Shown in pieces: positions 51,504 through 60,296 of a DNA stretch of 64,000 bases. Origin of the DNA: CAZNSX01 sp964575845 (GTDB lineage Bacteria; UBA8248; CAZNSX01); the NCBI GenBank assembly GCA_964575845.1, contig CAZNSX010000003.1, positions 248,001 to 312,000 on the forward strand, written 5' to 3'. The position numbers were made by a program, and so were the translations under genes. Below the pieces are notes generated by a model that worked only from the letters and a program-made list of their open reading frames with translations, did not search any database and had not been told where the DNA came from. Numbering within the stretch: the stretch's first letter is position 1; every line of letters begins with the position of its first letter.

Positions 51504-52061
51504 CTAATAGCATGAAATCCTGTTGCCGTACCAATAACAGCTAATCGGTCTGTGAATTGATGGTGTGCGCGGACTCAGCGATTGTTGCCAGACCCCGAGC
51601 CCTTGCAGAAGGATTCCCATACTCTGCAGCTGCTGGCTATAGGCCTGCTCTTGCTGGATGAGTATCTGCTGTGCGAGAGTGATTCGTCGCTGAATCTCAG
51701 CGTTGATCCGCATAACCAGCTCTGCATCCCGCAGTTGGGCTTCCTCCTCAGACATCTCTCCCTCATCTATTCGCCGAGCGAGTGCCATCCGGTATGCGAG
51801 GCGCAGATTGATAAGGTCCATAGCTGGATAGCCACTTTCGGCCATAACCTGGCGGATGCGGTCATTGCCGCAGCGAGCGGATGCGACATGCCCAGGCAGC
51901 TCGCCGGATATGCGCTTGGCCTCGCACTCCCCCGCAATTCGATTGGCTTTCAACATTGCTTCCTGCCAAGCCTTTCCCTGTGCTCGGATTCGCGCCTGCT
52001 GTCCTAAGCCGCACCCGCTTATTAAGGCCAATACCAGAGCAAGCATTGCTAAGTGTTTCAT
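51504..52061 (-). CDS. Lipoprotein with Gln-rich helical tail
   Basis: ATG 52061 behind GGGAGGAG gives 185 residues. The first 17 end in LISGC, a lipobox (Cys17). The mature protein has several charged helices and Cys residues, then a Gln-rich coiled stretch (QQILIQQEQAYSQQLQSMG). The open frame upstream to 52334 lacks any lipoprotein signal and is not used. Function unknown; no family recognised. Confidence 0.7.
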   Translation of the reverse strand: MKHLAMLALVLALISGCGLGQQARIRAQGKAWQEAMLKANRIAGECEAKRISGELPGHVASARCGNDRIRQVMAESGYPAMDLINLRLAYRMALARRIDEGEMSEEEAQLRDAELVMRINAEIQRRITLAQQILIQQEQAYSQQLQSMGILLQGLGVWQQSLSPRTPSIHRPISCYWYGNRISCY

Positions 52062-52159
52062 CGGACGCTCCTCCCTAAGGTGAAGCAGATTTGCTAACTG
52101 GCCCTCTTGGCTATGGCCTCCGAGCTGGCAAGCTTGCCGATGGCGGCGCTCATTGATTG

Positions 52160-52237
52160 CTAAAATTGACGAAGCCGCGCGGAGGCGCAGGAAGCGAGGA
52201 GAAGGAAAAGAAGCGCTGAAATCATGAGGTGTTTCAT
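52160..52237 (-). CDS. Possible tiny lipoprotein-like peptide (25 aa)
   Basis: The 25-residue frame starts MKHLMISALLFLLLASCAS, a lipobox-like signal, and stops soon after. The first residues match those of the downstream lipoprotein (MKHLAMLALVLALISGC). It could be a truncated copy or a small lipoprotein. The rest of 52062-52392 shows nothing else. Confidence 0.3.
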   Translation of the reverse strand: MKHLMISALLFLLLASCASARLRQF

Positions 52238-52392
52238 GATATGCACCCGACGCCGTCAGGTAATTTTGCGATTGTAATATATCATAGTCCATCAGCATCG
52301 TAAAAGCAGAAAAGGCCCGCAAGAAAACGAGCATCCTGTGTAGTTATCCTAGTTTTTTAAGGGATAGGCCACGAGATTAGGAGGAGGAAGCC

Positions 52393-52899
52393 ATGAGCGA
52401 GCCGAGGAAGGAAAGTGTGGCGCGTCGCCTGGAGCGCATGGAAGGGAAGAACCGCCTTGAAATGATAAGAAGCCCCAAGATGCCCCCTCCCGAGGCCGGG
52501 GCGGTTCTCACCTACATCACCATGACCGCGCCTTACGGCAAGTACCAATACTGGCCGGGAAGGGTGGGCTTCTACAAAGGCCAGCACCCTCACGGGGCCT
52601 GGCTCACTCTTTCGGTGAATGAGACGGGCATGAGCGCCTTGAAGAAAGGGGCCAAGATCTTTCCGCCGGGCTCTATCATAGCCAAGGAGAACTACACACC
52701 TGAGGAGAAGCTTGCGGCCTTGACCATCATGTACAAGGTAAAGGGGTATGACCCGGAGCATAACGACTGGTTCTGGGCCAAGTACAATTATGAGAAAGGA
52801 AAATTTGTTGTGGATAAGGCGGGCAAGGTGGCCGGCTGCATAAAATGCCATGAAGGGGCGAAAGACGTCGACTATGCTTTCAATCTTAAGGAGAAGTAG
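52393..52899 (+). CDS. Cytochrome P460-like protein with CXXCH, no signal peptide
   Basis: This 168-residue protein matches the P460 family: KYQYWPGRVGFYKGQHPHGA, SIIAKENYTPEEKL, MYKVKGYDPEHNDWFWAK and the heme site VAGCIKCHEG. P460 heme proteins oxidise hydroxylamine or NO. The N terminus is polar (MSEPRKESVARRL), and an in-frame stop lies 12 bases upstream, so there is no export signal, although c-type heme is normally attached outside the cytoplasm. GGAGGA precedes the ATG. It is followed by a clear terminator. Confidence 0.8.
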   Translation: MSEPRKESVARRLERMEGKNRLEMIRSPKMPPPEAGAVLTYITMTAPYGKYQYWPGRVGFYKGQHPHGAWLTLSVNETGMSALKKGAKIFPPGSIIAKENYTPEEKLAALTIMYKVKGYDPEHNDWFWAKYNYEKGKFVVDKAGKVAGCIKCHEGAKDVDYAFNLKEK

Positions 52900-52922
52900 A
52901 AGAGAATTCGACTCTCAGAGGG

Positions 52923-52962
52923 AAAGAGCCCGGCTCCCTTCGGGAAAACCGGGCTCTTTTTT
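52923..52962 (+). terminator. Rho-independent terminator
   Basis: GAGCCCGG (52926-52933) pairs with CCGGGCTC (52949-52956) and is followed by six T (52957-52962). It ends the P460 transcript and could also act on the aldehyde dehydrogenase side. Confidence 0.9.
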
Positions 52963-52969
52963 GGGAAAT

Positions 52970-54427
52970 CTATATCGTGTGTCTCAGATAGACTGTCCTC
53001 AGCTCTGTGAAGAAATCAACCGCCACCTGTCCCTGCTCGCGGAAACCAGAGCTTGAGGCCTTGGTGCCGCCGAAGGGGGCCTGAAGCTCGACACCCGCCG
53101 TCGGCAGGTTCACCATGATCATCCCCGACTCTATCTCTCCTATGTATTTGAAGGCCCGCGAAAGGTCTCTCGTCACGAGGCAGGCCGAAAGGCCGTACTC
53201 TACGCTGTTTGCAACCTTCAGGGCCTCTTCAAGATCCTTTACCCGGATAATGGATAGCACCGGGCCGAAGATCTCCTCCTGGGCTATCCGCATCCCGGGC
53301 TCCACATGGTCGAAGATGGTCGGCTCCACGAAGTAGCCCTTCCCCAGCGGGCCTTCCTTGAGGGACCTTCCACCGAAGAGGAGCTCCGCCCCTTCCTCTC
53401 TTCCCACATCTATATAGCCCAGCACCGTCCGGTACTGGTTCTCGTCCACAAGGGGACCTATTTCCACTCCTTCCTCGAGCCCGTTTCCCACCTTGAGCGT
53501 TCTCACCCGCTTGAGCAAGCCCTCTATGAAAGGCTCGGCCACTCTCTCGTGGAGGATCGCCCGGGAGGTGGCCGTGCACCTCTGGCCGGTTGAGAAGAAT
53601 GCGGAGTCGGTCACCATGGCCATGGCCGCATCGAGGTCCGCATCCTCGAGCACTATCGTCGGATTCTTTCCCCCCATCTCAAGCTGGGTCTTTATCATCC
53701 GACGCGCGGCCTTGTCCTGAAGGCCCATCCCAACGACGGTTGAGCCCGTGAAGGATATTGCCTTGAGGGAGGGGAAAGAGAGGAGGGCATCGCCGAGCTC
53801 CCCTCCTGGGCCCGTGACCAGGTTCAGCACCCCCGCCGGGAGCCCGGCCTCCTGCAGCACCTCCACGAGCCTCGTTGCAATCAGGGGCGTATTGGAAGCC
53901 GGCTTGAAAACGCAGCAATTTCCCGAAACCAGAGCGGGGGCTATCTTCCAGGCGGGGATCGCTATCGGGAAGTTCCAAGGGGTGATTATCCCGACGACCC
54001 CCAGAGGTTTCTTGAAGGTGTAGATGAAGACGTCTTTTCTCACAGAAGGGATGCTTTGGCCGCAGAGGCGATAACCCTCTCCGCCGAAGTAGCGGAAGAC
54101 CTGGGCGGCTCTCAGGACCTCTCCCCTGCCTTCAGGGAGGGTCTTGCCTTCTTCCCGGGTCAAGAGCTCACCAAGCTCCTCCGCCCTCCTCTCTATTATT
54201 TCGGCCGCCCGGGTGAGGCAGGCCCCGCGCTCGTGGGGAAGCCTCTCGGCCCACCCCTGATGTGCCCTTTCGGCCGCATCAAGGGCGAGCTTCATGTCCT
54301 CCGCCGTTCCTCTCTGGAACTCCCCCAGAACCTCTTCTGTGTTCGCAGGATTTATGCTCCTGAAGGTCTTCCCGGAGGAGCCTTCAACCCACTTCCCGTC
54401 AATCAAGAGCTTATGGGTCTCGGCCAT
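52970..54427 (-). CDS. NAD(P)-dependent aldehyde dehydrogenase
   Basis: The 485-residue enzyme has the aldehyde dehydrogenase set: TPWNFPIAIPAWKIAPAL (cofactor and Asn), SFTGSTVVG, QLEMGGKNPTIVLEDADL (catalytic Glu) and FFSTGQRCTATSR (catalytic Cys). It oxidises an aldehyde to acid; the closest pattern is succinate-semialdehyde or betaine-aldehyde type, but the substrate is not certain. The start at 54427 is good. It lies convergent to the P460 gene. Confidence 0.93.
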   Translation of the reverse strand: MAETHKLLIDGKWVEGSSGKTFRSINPANTEEVLGEFQRGTAEDMKLALDAAERAHQGWAERLPHERGACLTRAAEIIERRAEELGELLTREEGKTLPEGRGEVLRAAQVFRYFGGEGYRLCGQSIPSVRKDVFIYTFKKPLGVVGIITPWNFPIAIPAWKIAPALVSGNCCVFKPASNTPLIATRLVEVLQEAGLPAGVLNLVTGPGGELGDALLSFPSLKAISFTGSTVVGMGLQDKAARRMIKTQLEMGGKNPTIVLEDADLDAAMAMVTDSAFFSTGQRCTATSRAILHERVAEPFIEGLLKRVRTLKVGNGLEEGVEIGPLVDENQYRTVLGYIDVGREEGAELLFGGRSLKEGPLGKGYFVEPTIFDHVEPGMRIAQEEIFGPVLSIIRVKDLEEALKVANSVEYGLSACLVTRDLSRAFKYIGEIESGMIMVNLPTAGVELQAPFGGTKASSSGFREQGQVAVDFFTELRTVYLRHTI

Positions 54428-54670
54428 GGCAATGCTCTCCTCAATGCGGGGAAACCCGAAAGGCCCAGTCTATTCTATGGCCCCCGGGAGGGGAGTGTCA
54501 ATGCTCCTGGGATGAGAGGGCCGGGGGGAGGTCGGAAAGAGTCTGCCTCAGGGCAATTACTCGAAGAGGCTCCTCTCCTTGCGAAATAGTATCTTTTTCG
54601 GAATAAACCGTTTATGCTTGGCGTTGAGTGAAATGCCCACGAGAGTAAAGGAGAAAGGAGGTGAGTCACT

Positions 54671-54937
54671 ATGCCGAAGTTCATGGCTGGCCATACATTG
54701 CCACCTGGGGGCTTCACTCGCGAACAGCTAAATCAGTTTACCCAAGCCGCACAGCAGGATCCATCGGTGCGGGGTTATCGGAGCTTCGCTAACCTTTCCG
54801 AGGGTAAGGCGGTTTGCATCCTTGAAGCCTCTAACAAGAAGGCTGTGGCCGCTTGGTTCCAGAAGATGGGGATGCCCTATGAATATATCACGCAACTGGA
54901 GCTAGAAGGCGATCGCGGTGTGATCGAGGAGGCATGA
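54671..54937 (+). CDS. DUF4242-like small protein
   Basis: The 88-residue protein looks like the DUF4242 family (KFMAGHTLPPGGFTREQLNQ start, then KAVCILEASNKKAVAAWF and a MPYEYITQLELEG end). Family members can bind nickel, but their role is unclear. A strong AAAGGAGGTG precedes the ATG. It is followed 55 bases later by a broken gene of similar size. Confidence 0.65.
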   Translation: MPKFMAGHTLPPGGFTREQLNQFTQAAQQDPSVRGYRSFANLSEGKAVCILEASNKKAVAAWFQKMGMPYEYITQLELEGDRGVIEEA

Positions 54938-54992
54938 GCGCGAAGGGGGGAGTCAGCCTCGGCTCCCCCCTTTCTTCCGAAGGAGGTGAAAG

Positions 54993-55244
54993 ATGCTGTT
55001 CCATATCACACAGACCCACACTCGCGAGAGTTGTCCCAAAGATGTGGGAGGTTCAAAGACACTGTAAAACCCCAACGCGGAGGGGATTGAGCTGAAGGCG
55101 ATGTATGGTGCGTTTTCCGAGCACGCGATCTACTACATCGTGGAAGCGGATAGCATGGAGGCAATCCACAAATTCCTCGATCCGGGCTGGACGCGCTGCA
55201 CCTGTGCGATCACCCCTGTGAGTGAGGCACCGATTGTGCGGTGA
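54993..55244 (+). pseudogene. DUF3303-like gene interrupted by an in-frame TAA
   Basis: The frame starts MLFHITQTHTRESCPKDVGG and ends with PVSEAPIVR at TGA 55242-55244. At codon 25 (55065-55067) it reads TAA where tyrosine or similar is expected (after SKTL, before NPNAEG). Both sides are in the same frame and look like one DUF3303-type domain. So it is a recent nonsense mutation, a recoded stop, or a sequencing error. The ribosome-binding site GAAGGAGGTG is intact. Confidence 0.65.
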
Positions 55245-55503
55245 GAAGGTGGAAGAGAAAGATCGTTTGCGCTTCATCTAATATCTCGCTGCGTTGGCCG
55301 CATACCCGCCGCTCCGCTTTGGGTGTGCAGCCGCTGAGAAAGGGGTCACGTCTTCCGTTGACTTAACCAAATTGGTGGCAAGTTATCTTTTGACTTATCT
55401 TTCTAAGTTTCGTATCCCTAAATACGCGTTAGCGGTATAAAATTTACTTTATTCAGGCGGGGCCAGCTCAACCTAAAATCAAACTCGACGGGAGGACGCT
55501 GCT

Positions 55504-56859
55504 GTGGACATTGCGAAGAAGCTCGCTGAGTTTATTGTGGAGACTAAATTCAATGACATTCCGCCTGAAACGGTGAGGTTCACGAAGGAGCTCACCCTTA
55601 AGTGTGTCGCTGGGATGGTGGCGGGCTCTACAGTCGCCACGAGCAAAAAGGTTATCAAATATGTCAAGGACCGCAGGGGGATGCCCGAGGCCGGGGTCAT
55701 AGGCTGCGGGTTCAGGACCTCGGTCGAGGATGCGGCTCTCGTCAACGGCTTCTTCGCGCATGCCTCAGAGCTAGAGGATGACCAGTTTCCGGGGGGAGGC
55801 GTGAGCGACATAACCGTCTGGCCGGCTCTGGTCCCCGTTGCCGAAAAGCTTAAGCTCTCGGGCAAGGAGTTCATCGAGGCCGCGTACGTGGGCACTGAGG
55901 TTCAAAACCGGCTCGCCTACTTCGGCTCTGCCGGAACGGACGGCACCGGAATCGTGGGGCTTCCCTTCTACGGCGCCTTCGGCGCGACGGCGGCCTGCGC
56001 CAAAGCCTACGGGCTTGACGCCGAGGAGATGGAAAGGGCCCTGGGAATAGCCATGACCCAGGGGATCGGATACATGCTCGATTGGGGCACCGACACCCAC
56101 TTTTTTGAATCGGCATGTGTCTGCAGGAACGGGATCATAACGGCGGTCCTTGCCAAGGAGGGCATGACGAGCAACCCGGACTTCAGGCGTTGGCTCAACA
56201 TGCTCGTCGGCGAGGGAGTGGTTGACTTCGAGAAGATAGTCGAGGGCCTGGGAGACTCCCCCCACTACACCAATAACGTCTGGATAAAGAAATATCCCTG
56301 CTGTTTTTTCACCCACCGTTACATAGATGCCCTGGATACACTCTTGAGGGAGAACCCGGCACCCTACGAGAAGATAGATGCAGTAGAGATATTTGTCGGC
56401 CCGCTTGACCAGATCTGCGACCGCCCCGAGCCGAAATCCCCTGAAGATGGCAAGTTCAGCTACCATTACATACTTGGCACCCGGATGCTCGGCCGCGAAA
56501 TAGGGCTCCATACCTTCACCGAGGAGAGCCTGTCGGACCCCAAAGTGGCTGAAGCCCGCTCCAAGGTCAAGGTGAGCTACCCGGCCGGATGGCCCAGGCG
56601 CTACATGTCCGGGGTTGCCCGCGTGGAGCTAAAGCTTAAGGATGGCAAGAAGCTCTCCAAGGAGCTCGAGCAGAGCTACGGGGGGCCCATGTACCCCCTC
56701 ACCCCCGAGCAGAATGCGGAGCTCTACAGGAAGTATGCCCGGGAGGGCCTCTCAGAGGATCACATGGAGCGGACCCTCGAGATGCTCATGCACCTGGAGG
56801 ACGCAAAGGACCTTCAGGAGCTCATGGATATACTTACTTTCAGGCATGCCCTCAGATGA
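55504..56859 (+). CDS. MmgE/PrpD-family protein
   Basis: The 451-residue protein matches MmgE/PrpD: an N-terminal helical domain with GMPEAGVIGCGFRTSVEDAA and LVNGFFAHASELEDDQFPGG, and a C-terminal domain with KKYPCCFFTHRYIDALDTLL. PrpD dehydrates 2-methylcitrate; many relatives act on other hydroxy acids, and the neighbours give no propionate pathway. The GTG start follows GGAGGA. It ends in a strong terminator region. Confidence 0.85.
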   Translation: MDIAKKLAEFIVETKFNDIPPETVRFTKELTLKCVAGMVAGSTVATSKKVIKYVKDRRGMPEAGVIGCGFRTSVEDAALVNGFFAHASELEDDQFPGGGVSDITVWPALVPVAEKLKLSGKEFIEAAYVGTEVQNRLAYFGSAGTDGTGIVGLPFYGAFGATAACAKAYGLDAEEMERALGIAMTQGIGYMLDWGTDTHFFESACVCRNGIITAVLAKEGMTSNPDFRRWLNMLVGEGVVDFEKIVEGLGDSPHYTNNVWIKKYPCCFFTHRYIDALDTLLRENPAPYEKIDAVEIFVGPLDQICDRPEPKSPEDGKFSYHYILGTRMLGREIGLHTFTEESLSDPKVAEARSKVKVSYPAGWPRRYMSGVARVELKLKDGKKLSKELEQSYGGPMYPLTPEQNAELYRKYAREGLSEDHMERTLEMLMHLEDAKDLQELMDILTFRHALR

Positions 56860-57193
56860 GGTCCGCGCTGGGTCTCGGAGCCGACGGTCGTAGAGGCCAT
56901 GAAAAATATGAGTCTCTGCGGGAATAGCTGAAGGCTGGGCTCTATAGTCCTTTCAAATAGGGAACCATCGTTACTGAACTGGCGGGGTGCTCGCTCTTAT
57001 TGCCGCGCGCCGCCAGTTTTTTATTCTTTCATCCCCGATGGAGTTGAGGGGTCTGGGATTTTCGCACCGGAAAAAAGAAGCTCAAAATTCCCAATTGGCT
57101 AGAATAAAGTGATGCTATAAATACTTATGGAAATTTCCTTGGCGCTCTGGAACCGGTAATTTGATGGCATGCCACTAAAAGGGAGATGGACAG
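56860..57193. other. Intergenic region with terminator
   Basis: These 334 bases contain a Rho-independent terminator (56977-57023) and an AT-rich stretch (GCTATAAATACTT, near 57120) that may hold the promoter of the M24 gene. No gene is seen. Confidence 0.6.
56977..57023 (+). terminator. Rho-independent terminator after MmgE/PrpD gene
   Basis: AACTGGCGG (56977-56985) pairs with CCGCCAGTT (57010-57018) and continues into a T-run (TTTTTTA). It ends the MmgE/PrpD transcript. Confidence 0.8.
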
Positions 57194-58414
57194 ATGACGC
57201 TCGGCACGATGGCGGTTGACCATGAGGTGAGAGTCGATTTCGACCGGCTGAGAAGGGAGCGGCTCGCGCGGGCAGGGGAGCAAGTGGAGCGGCGCGGGCT
57301 GGGCGCTCTTCTCTGCTTCGATATGGATAACATCCGGTACATAACTAGCACCCACATCGGGGAGTGGGCGAGGGACAAGATGAGCCGCTACTGCATCCTT
57401 CCCCGGGGCGCGGAGCCCGTGCTTTTCGAGGTGGGGAGCGCGGCCAAGGTGAGAAACCTTCGTTGCCCCTGGCTCAAGGGGAAGGTGCGCACGGCTACGG
57501 CATGGGTCAGGGGGACGGTGCCGCCTGAGGCCAGGGCGCTTGAGCTATTCATGAAGGGGCTGAAAGAGGTTTTGGGCGACCACGGCGTGATGGATGAGCC
57601 GCTGGGCGTGGACATCCTGGATGTGCCCCTGCTGCAGGCGCTCCAGAAAGAGGGGATCAAGATAGCAGACGGCCAGGACGCCATGCTGGACGCCCGAATG
57701 ATCAAGACTGAGGATGAGATCGCCCTCATCGAAGTGTCTACCAGTATGGTGGATGCCGTCTACGACAAGATCGTGCAGGCGATCCGGCCAGGGGTGAGGG
57801 AGAGCGACCTTGTGGCCCTGGCCTATGAGTTTCTCTTCTCCCAGGGGGCGGACTTCGTTGAGGCGATGAACGTAGTATCGGGCCCGCGCACAAACCCCCA
57901 CCCCCATGATTTCTCAGACCGCATCATCCGCCCGGGCGACCTCGTTTTCATAGACATCCTGAACATGTATAACGGCTACCGCACCTGCTATTATCGCACC
58001 TTCATGTGCGGCGAGCCCACGGCCGAGCAGAGAGCCATCTACAAGAGGGCCTATGATTGGCTTTATGCGGGGATAGAAGCCGTGAAGCCCGGCGCCACGA
58101 CGGCCGATGTGGCCTCCCGCTGGCCCACGGCCCAGGAGCTGGGGTTCAGGGATGAGCAGGAGGCCATGCTCCTTCAGTACGGCCATGGCATAGGGCTGAG
58201 CCACCGGGAGCGGCCCCTCATGAGCCGTGCCTTCTCCTTTGAGAAGCCCATTCCCCTGGAGGAGAATATGGTGCTTGCTCTTGAGACCTATGCCGGGGCC
58301 CCTGATGGCTCCTTCGGCGCCCGCATAGAGGAGGAGCTTGTGGTGACCGCCGCCGGCTTAAGGGTAATGACCAAATTCCCCTGCAAAGAGCTCATCGGTT
58401 GCGGTCTCATATAA
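57194..58414 (+). CDS. M24-family creatinase/prolidase-like protein with altered metal site
   Basis: The 406-residue protein has a creatinase N domain and pita-bread C domain. Metal-ligand positions Asp254 (DLVFIDILNMYNGYRT), His331 (YGHGIGLS), Glu364 (LALETYAG) and Glu379/380 are present. The second Asp is replaced by Cys265 (TCYYRTF where SDMTRTF is usual). It may therefore be a non-metal creatinase-type enzyme or an altered peptidase. The ATG follows a GGGAGAT site. Confidence 0.8.
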   Translation: MTLGTMAVDHEVRVDFDRLRRERLARAGEQVERRGLGALLCFDMDNIRYITSTHIGEWARDKMSRYCILPRGAEPVLFEVGSAAKVRNLRCPWLKGKVRTATAWVRGTVPPEARALELFMKGLKEVLGDHGVMDEPLGVDILDVPLLQALQKEGIKIADGQDAMLDARMIKTEDEIALIEVSTSMVDAVYDKIVQAIRPGVRESDLVALAYEFLFSQGADFVEAMNVVSGPRTNPHPHDFSDRIIRPGDLVFIDILNMYNGYRTCYYRTFMCGEPTAEQRAIYKRAYDWLYAGIEAVKPGATTADVASRWPTAQELGFRDEQEAMLLQYGHGIGLSHRERPLMSRAFSFEKPIPLEENMVLALETYAGAPDGSFGARIEEELVVTAAGLRVMTKFPCKELIGCGLI

Positions 58415-58524
58415 TCCTTGGTAAACCTGACCTCAGTCAAGGAAAGTGGGGAGAAAGGGGCATATAAAAGAGAGGAGAGGTAATAGAGCGTCCAGAACCT
58501 CTTGAGCCCTTGGGAGGCGATTCC

Positions 58525-60273
58525 ATGGCCGAGCCCATCCACCGGAACATGACCGTGAGGGAGGTCCTTGAGACCTACCCCTCCGCGGCAAAGGTCTTCC
58601 AGAAGCATAACCTTCTGATCGTGGGGAAATCCTGCGGGCCCAATGAGCCCCTTGGGTTTTTCACCAAGGCCCACGGGGTGGATTATGGGGTATTCCTGGA
58701 AGAGCTCAAGGCTGCAATAGAGGCCCCTGCTCCACCGGGTGATGAGCCGGAAATAGACCCCGCCCTCATTCAAGACACGATATACCAGAAATTCGTGAAG
58801 ACGGCCCTGATCGTGGCGGTGACCACGGGCTGCACCTACGGGGCCTGGAAGCTCTTTCAGGTGGGACTGGCCGGGTCTTTCGATGTCCTGAGCAAGAGGG
58901 CGATACAGATGCACGGCTCAAGCCAGCTCGTTGGCTGGCTGGGCCTTTACATAATGGGGTTTTTCTATTTCATCCTCCCCCGCCTCAAGAGCACGAGCCT
59001 TGTGGGAAGAGGGTGGGCGAACCTGAGCTTCTATCTCGTCCTTGCGGGTCTTATCGTGAGGGCCTTCTTCTACTACTGGGAAGCCTCGCCCACGCCCACC
59101 TACCCCCTTGTTGCCGCTGCTCTTGATACCGCCGCCGCCCTTATCTTCCTGACGGTCTGCCTGAGGACTCTTGCGACAAGCACCGAGCCAAAGGGCATCC
59201 AGGATAACTTCCTGCTTGCCGGGATGGTCTGGTTTCTGGTGAGCGGGGTCGTTTACATAGTCTTAGCTTCAGATCTCAGGCTCGGGCTTTTCGAGGCCAC
59301 GGACCCCCTGCTTCAGGGAGCGATCCCTCCCTATCTCTTCAGCGCATGGGTACACCTCCTCCTCATGGGCTTTGTCTTTAATTTTATCTTCGGGATTTCC
59401 TCAAAAACCCTGCCTTCTTTTCTCGATACCCCCCCGGTCCGGGAAGGGGTCGTCCGCGCCTTCTTCTACCTATTTAACCTCGCCCTCATAGGCTATGTGG
59501 TGGCGGCCTTCAGCCGGGGGAGAGCCGTCTACTTTACAACCGTGGTTATCATCGCGGCCCTCACCTGGGTCTTCATATGGGGACTCAGGGTGTTCGAGAG
59601 GAAGGTGGGTGAGCTCGCGGATGTGGAGATGGATAGAAGCCACGAGAGGTTCATCCGGGTGGGCTACGGCTGGCTTGCCGTATCCCTGGGGATAGCCCTC
59701 CTGCAGCTCACAACCCGAGACCCCTACGCCCTGCATATGATCCGGGGAGCCGCCAATCACGGCTACACCGTGGGCTTCATCACCATCATGATAATGGGAT
59801 ATTCCATGAAGATGATCCCAGTCTTTTCGGGGAGCCGCATCTGGAGCCCCCGGCTCACTCTCTGGACCTTCTGGCTCATAAACCTGGGCAACGGGGCGCG
59901 GATAGGGCTTGAGCTGCTTTCCGCAGGCCGCGTCCCCCTCTTCCATAACCTCGTGGGGTTCACGGGCTTTGCCGAGGTCGCGGCCATAGCTCTTTTCGGC
60001 ATAAACATTTGGGCCACAATGCGCAGTGAGGAGAGCTATGAAGAAAGGGAGATCCGCGAGCTCACCGGTGGGGAGACGGTCTATGCCCTCACCCACCAGT
60101 TCCCAGAGAGCATCCCCATCCTGAGAGAGGTGGGCTTTGAGAAGATAACGAGTCCCATGCTCCGGAAGACCCTGGGTCGGGCCATCACACTCAGGAAGGC
60201 GTGTGAGGAGCGGAACGTAGACTTCTCCCTCCTCAAGCAGAAGCTGGAGCCCCTGGTGAAGGGCAGGGGCTGA
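58525..60273 (+). CDS. NnrS-family membrane protein flanked by two DUF1858 domains
   Basis: From ATG 58525 (behind GGGAGGCG) the protein has 582 residues. N-terminal DUF1858 (IHRNMTVREVLETYPSAAKV), then about twelve membrane helices with conserved His/Met (QMHGSSQLVGWLGL, HLLLMGFVFNFIFG, IRGAANHGYTVGF) as in NnrS heme-copper proteins that protect against nitrosative stress, and a second DUF1858 (ETVYALTHQFPESIPILREV). Two such domains are unusual. Its role here in NO handling is supported by the P460 gene in the same area. Confidence 0.82.
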   Translation: MAEPIHRNMTVREVLETYPSAAKVFQKHNLLIVGKSCGPNEPLGFFTKAHGVDYGVFLEELKAAIEAPAPPGDEPEIDPALIQDTIYQKFVKTALIVAVTTGCTYGAWKLFQVGLAGSFDVLSKRAIQMHGSSQLVGWLGLYIMGFFYFILPRLKSTSLVGRGWANLSFYLVLAGLIVRAFFYYWEASPTPTYPLVAAALDTAAALIFLTVCLRTLATSTEPKGIQDNFLLAGMVWFLVSGVVYIVLASDLRLGLFEATDPLLQGAIPPYLFSAWVHLLLMGFVFNFIFGISSKTLPSFLDTPPVREGVVRAFFYLFNLALIGYVVAAFSRGRAVYFTTVVIIAALTWVFIWGLRVFERKVGELADVEMDRSHERFIRVGYGWLAVSLGIALLQLTTRDPYALHMIRGAANHGYTVGFITIMIMGYSMKMIPVFSGSRIWSPRLTLWTFWLINLGNGARIGLELLSAGRVPLFHNLVGFTGFAEVAAIALFGINIWATMRSEESYEEREIRELTGGETVYALTHQFPESIPILREVGFEKITSPMLRKTLGRAITLRKACEERNVDFSLLKQKLEPLVKGRG

Positions 60274-60296
60274 CCCTTCGGCCAGCTCTCAAAGCC

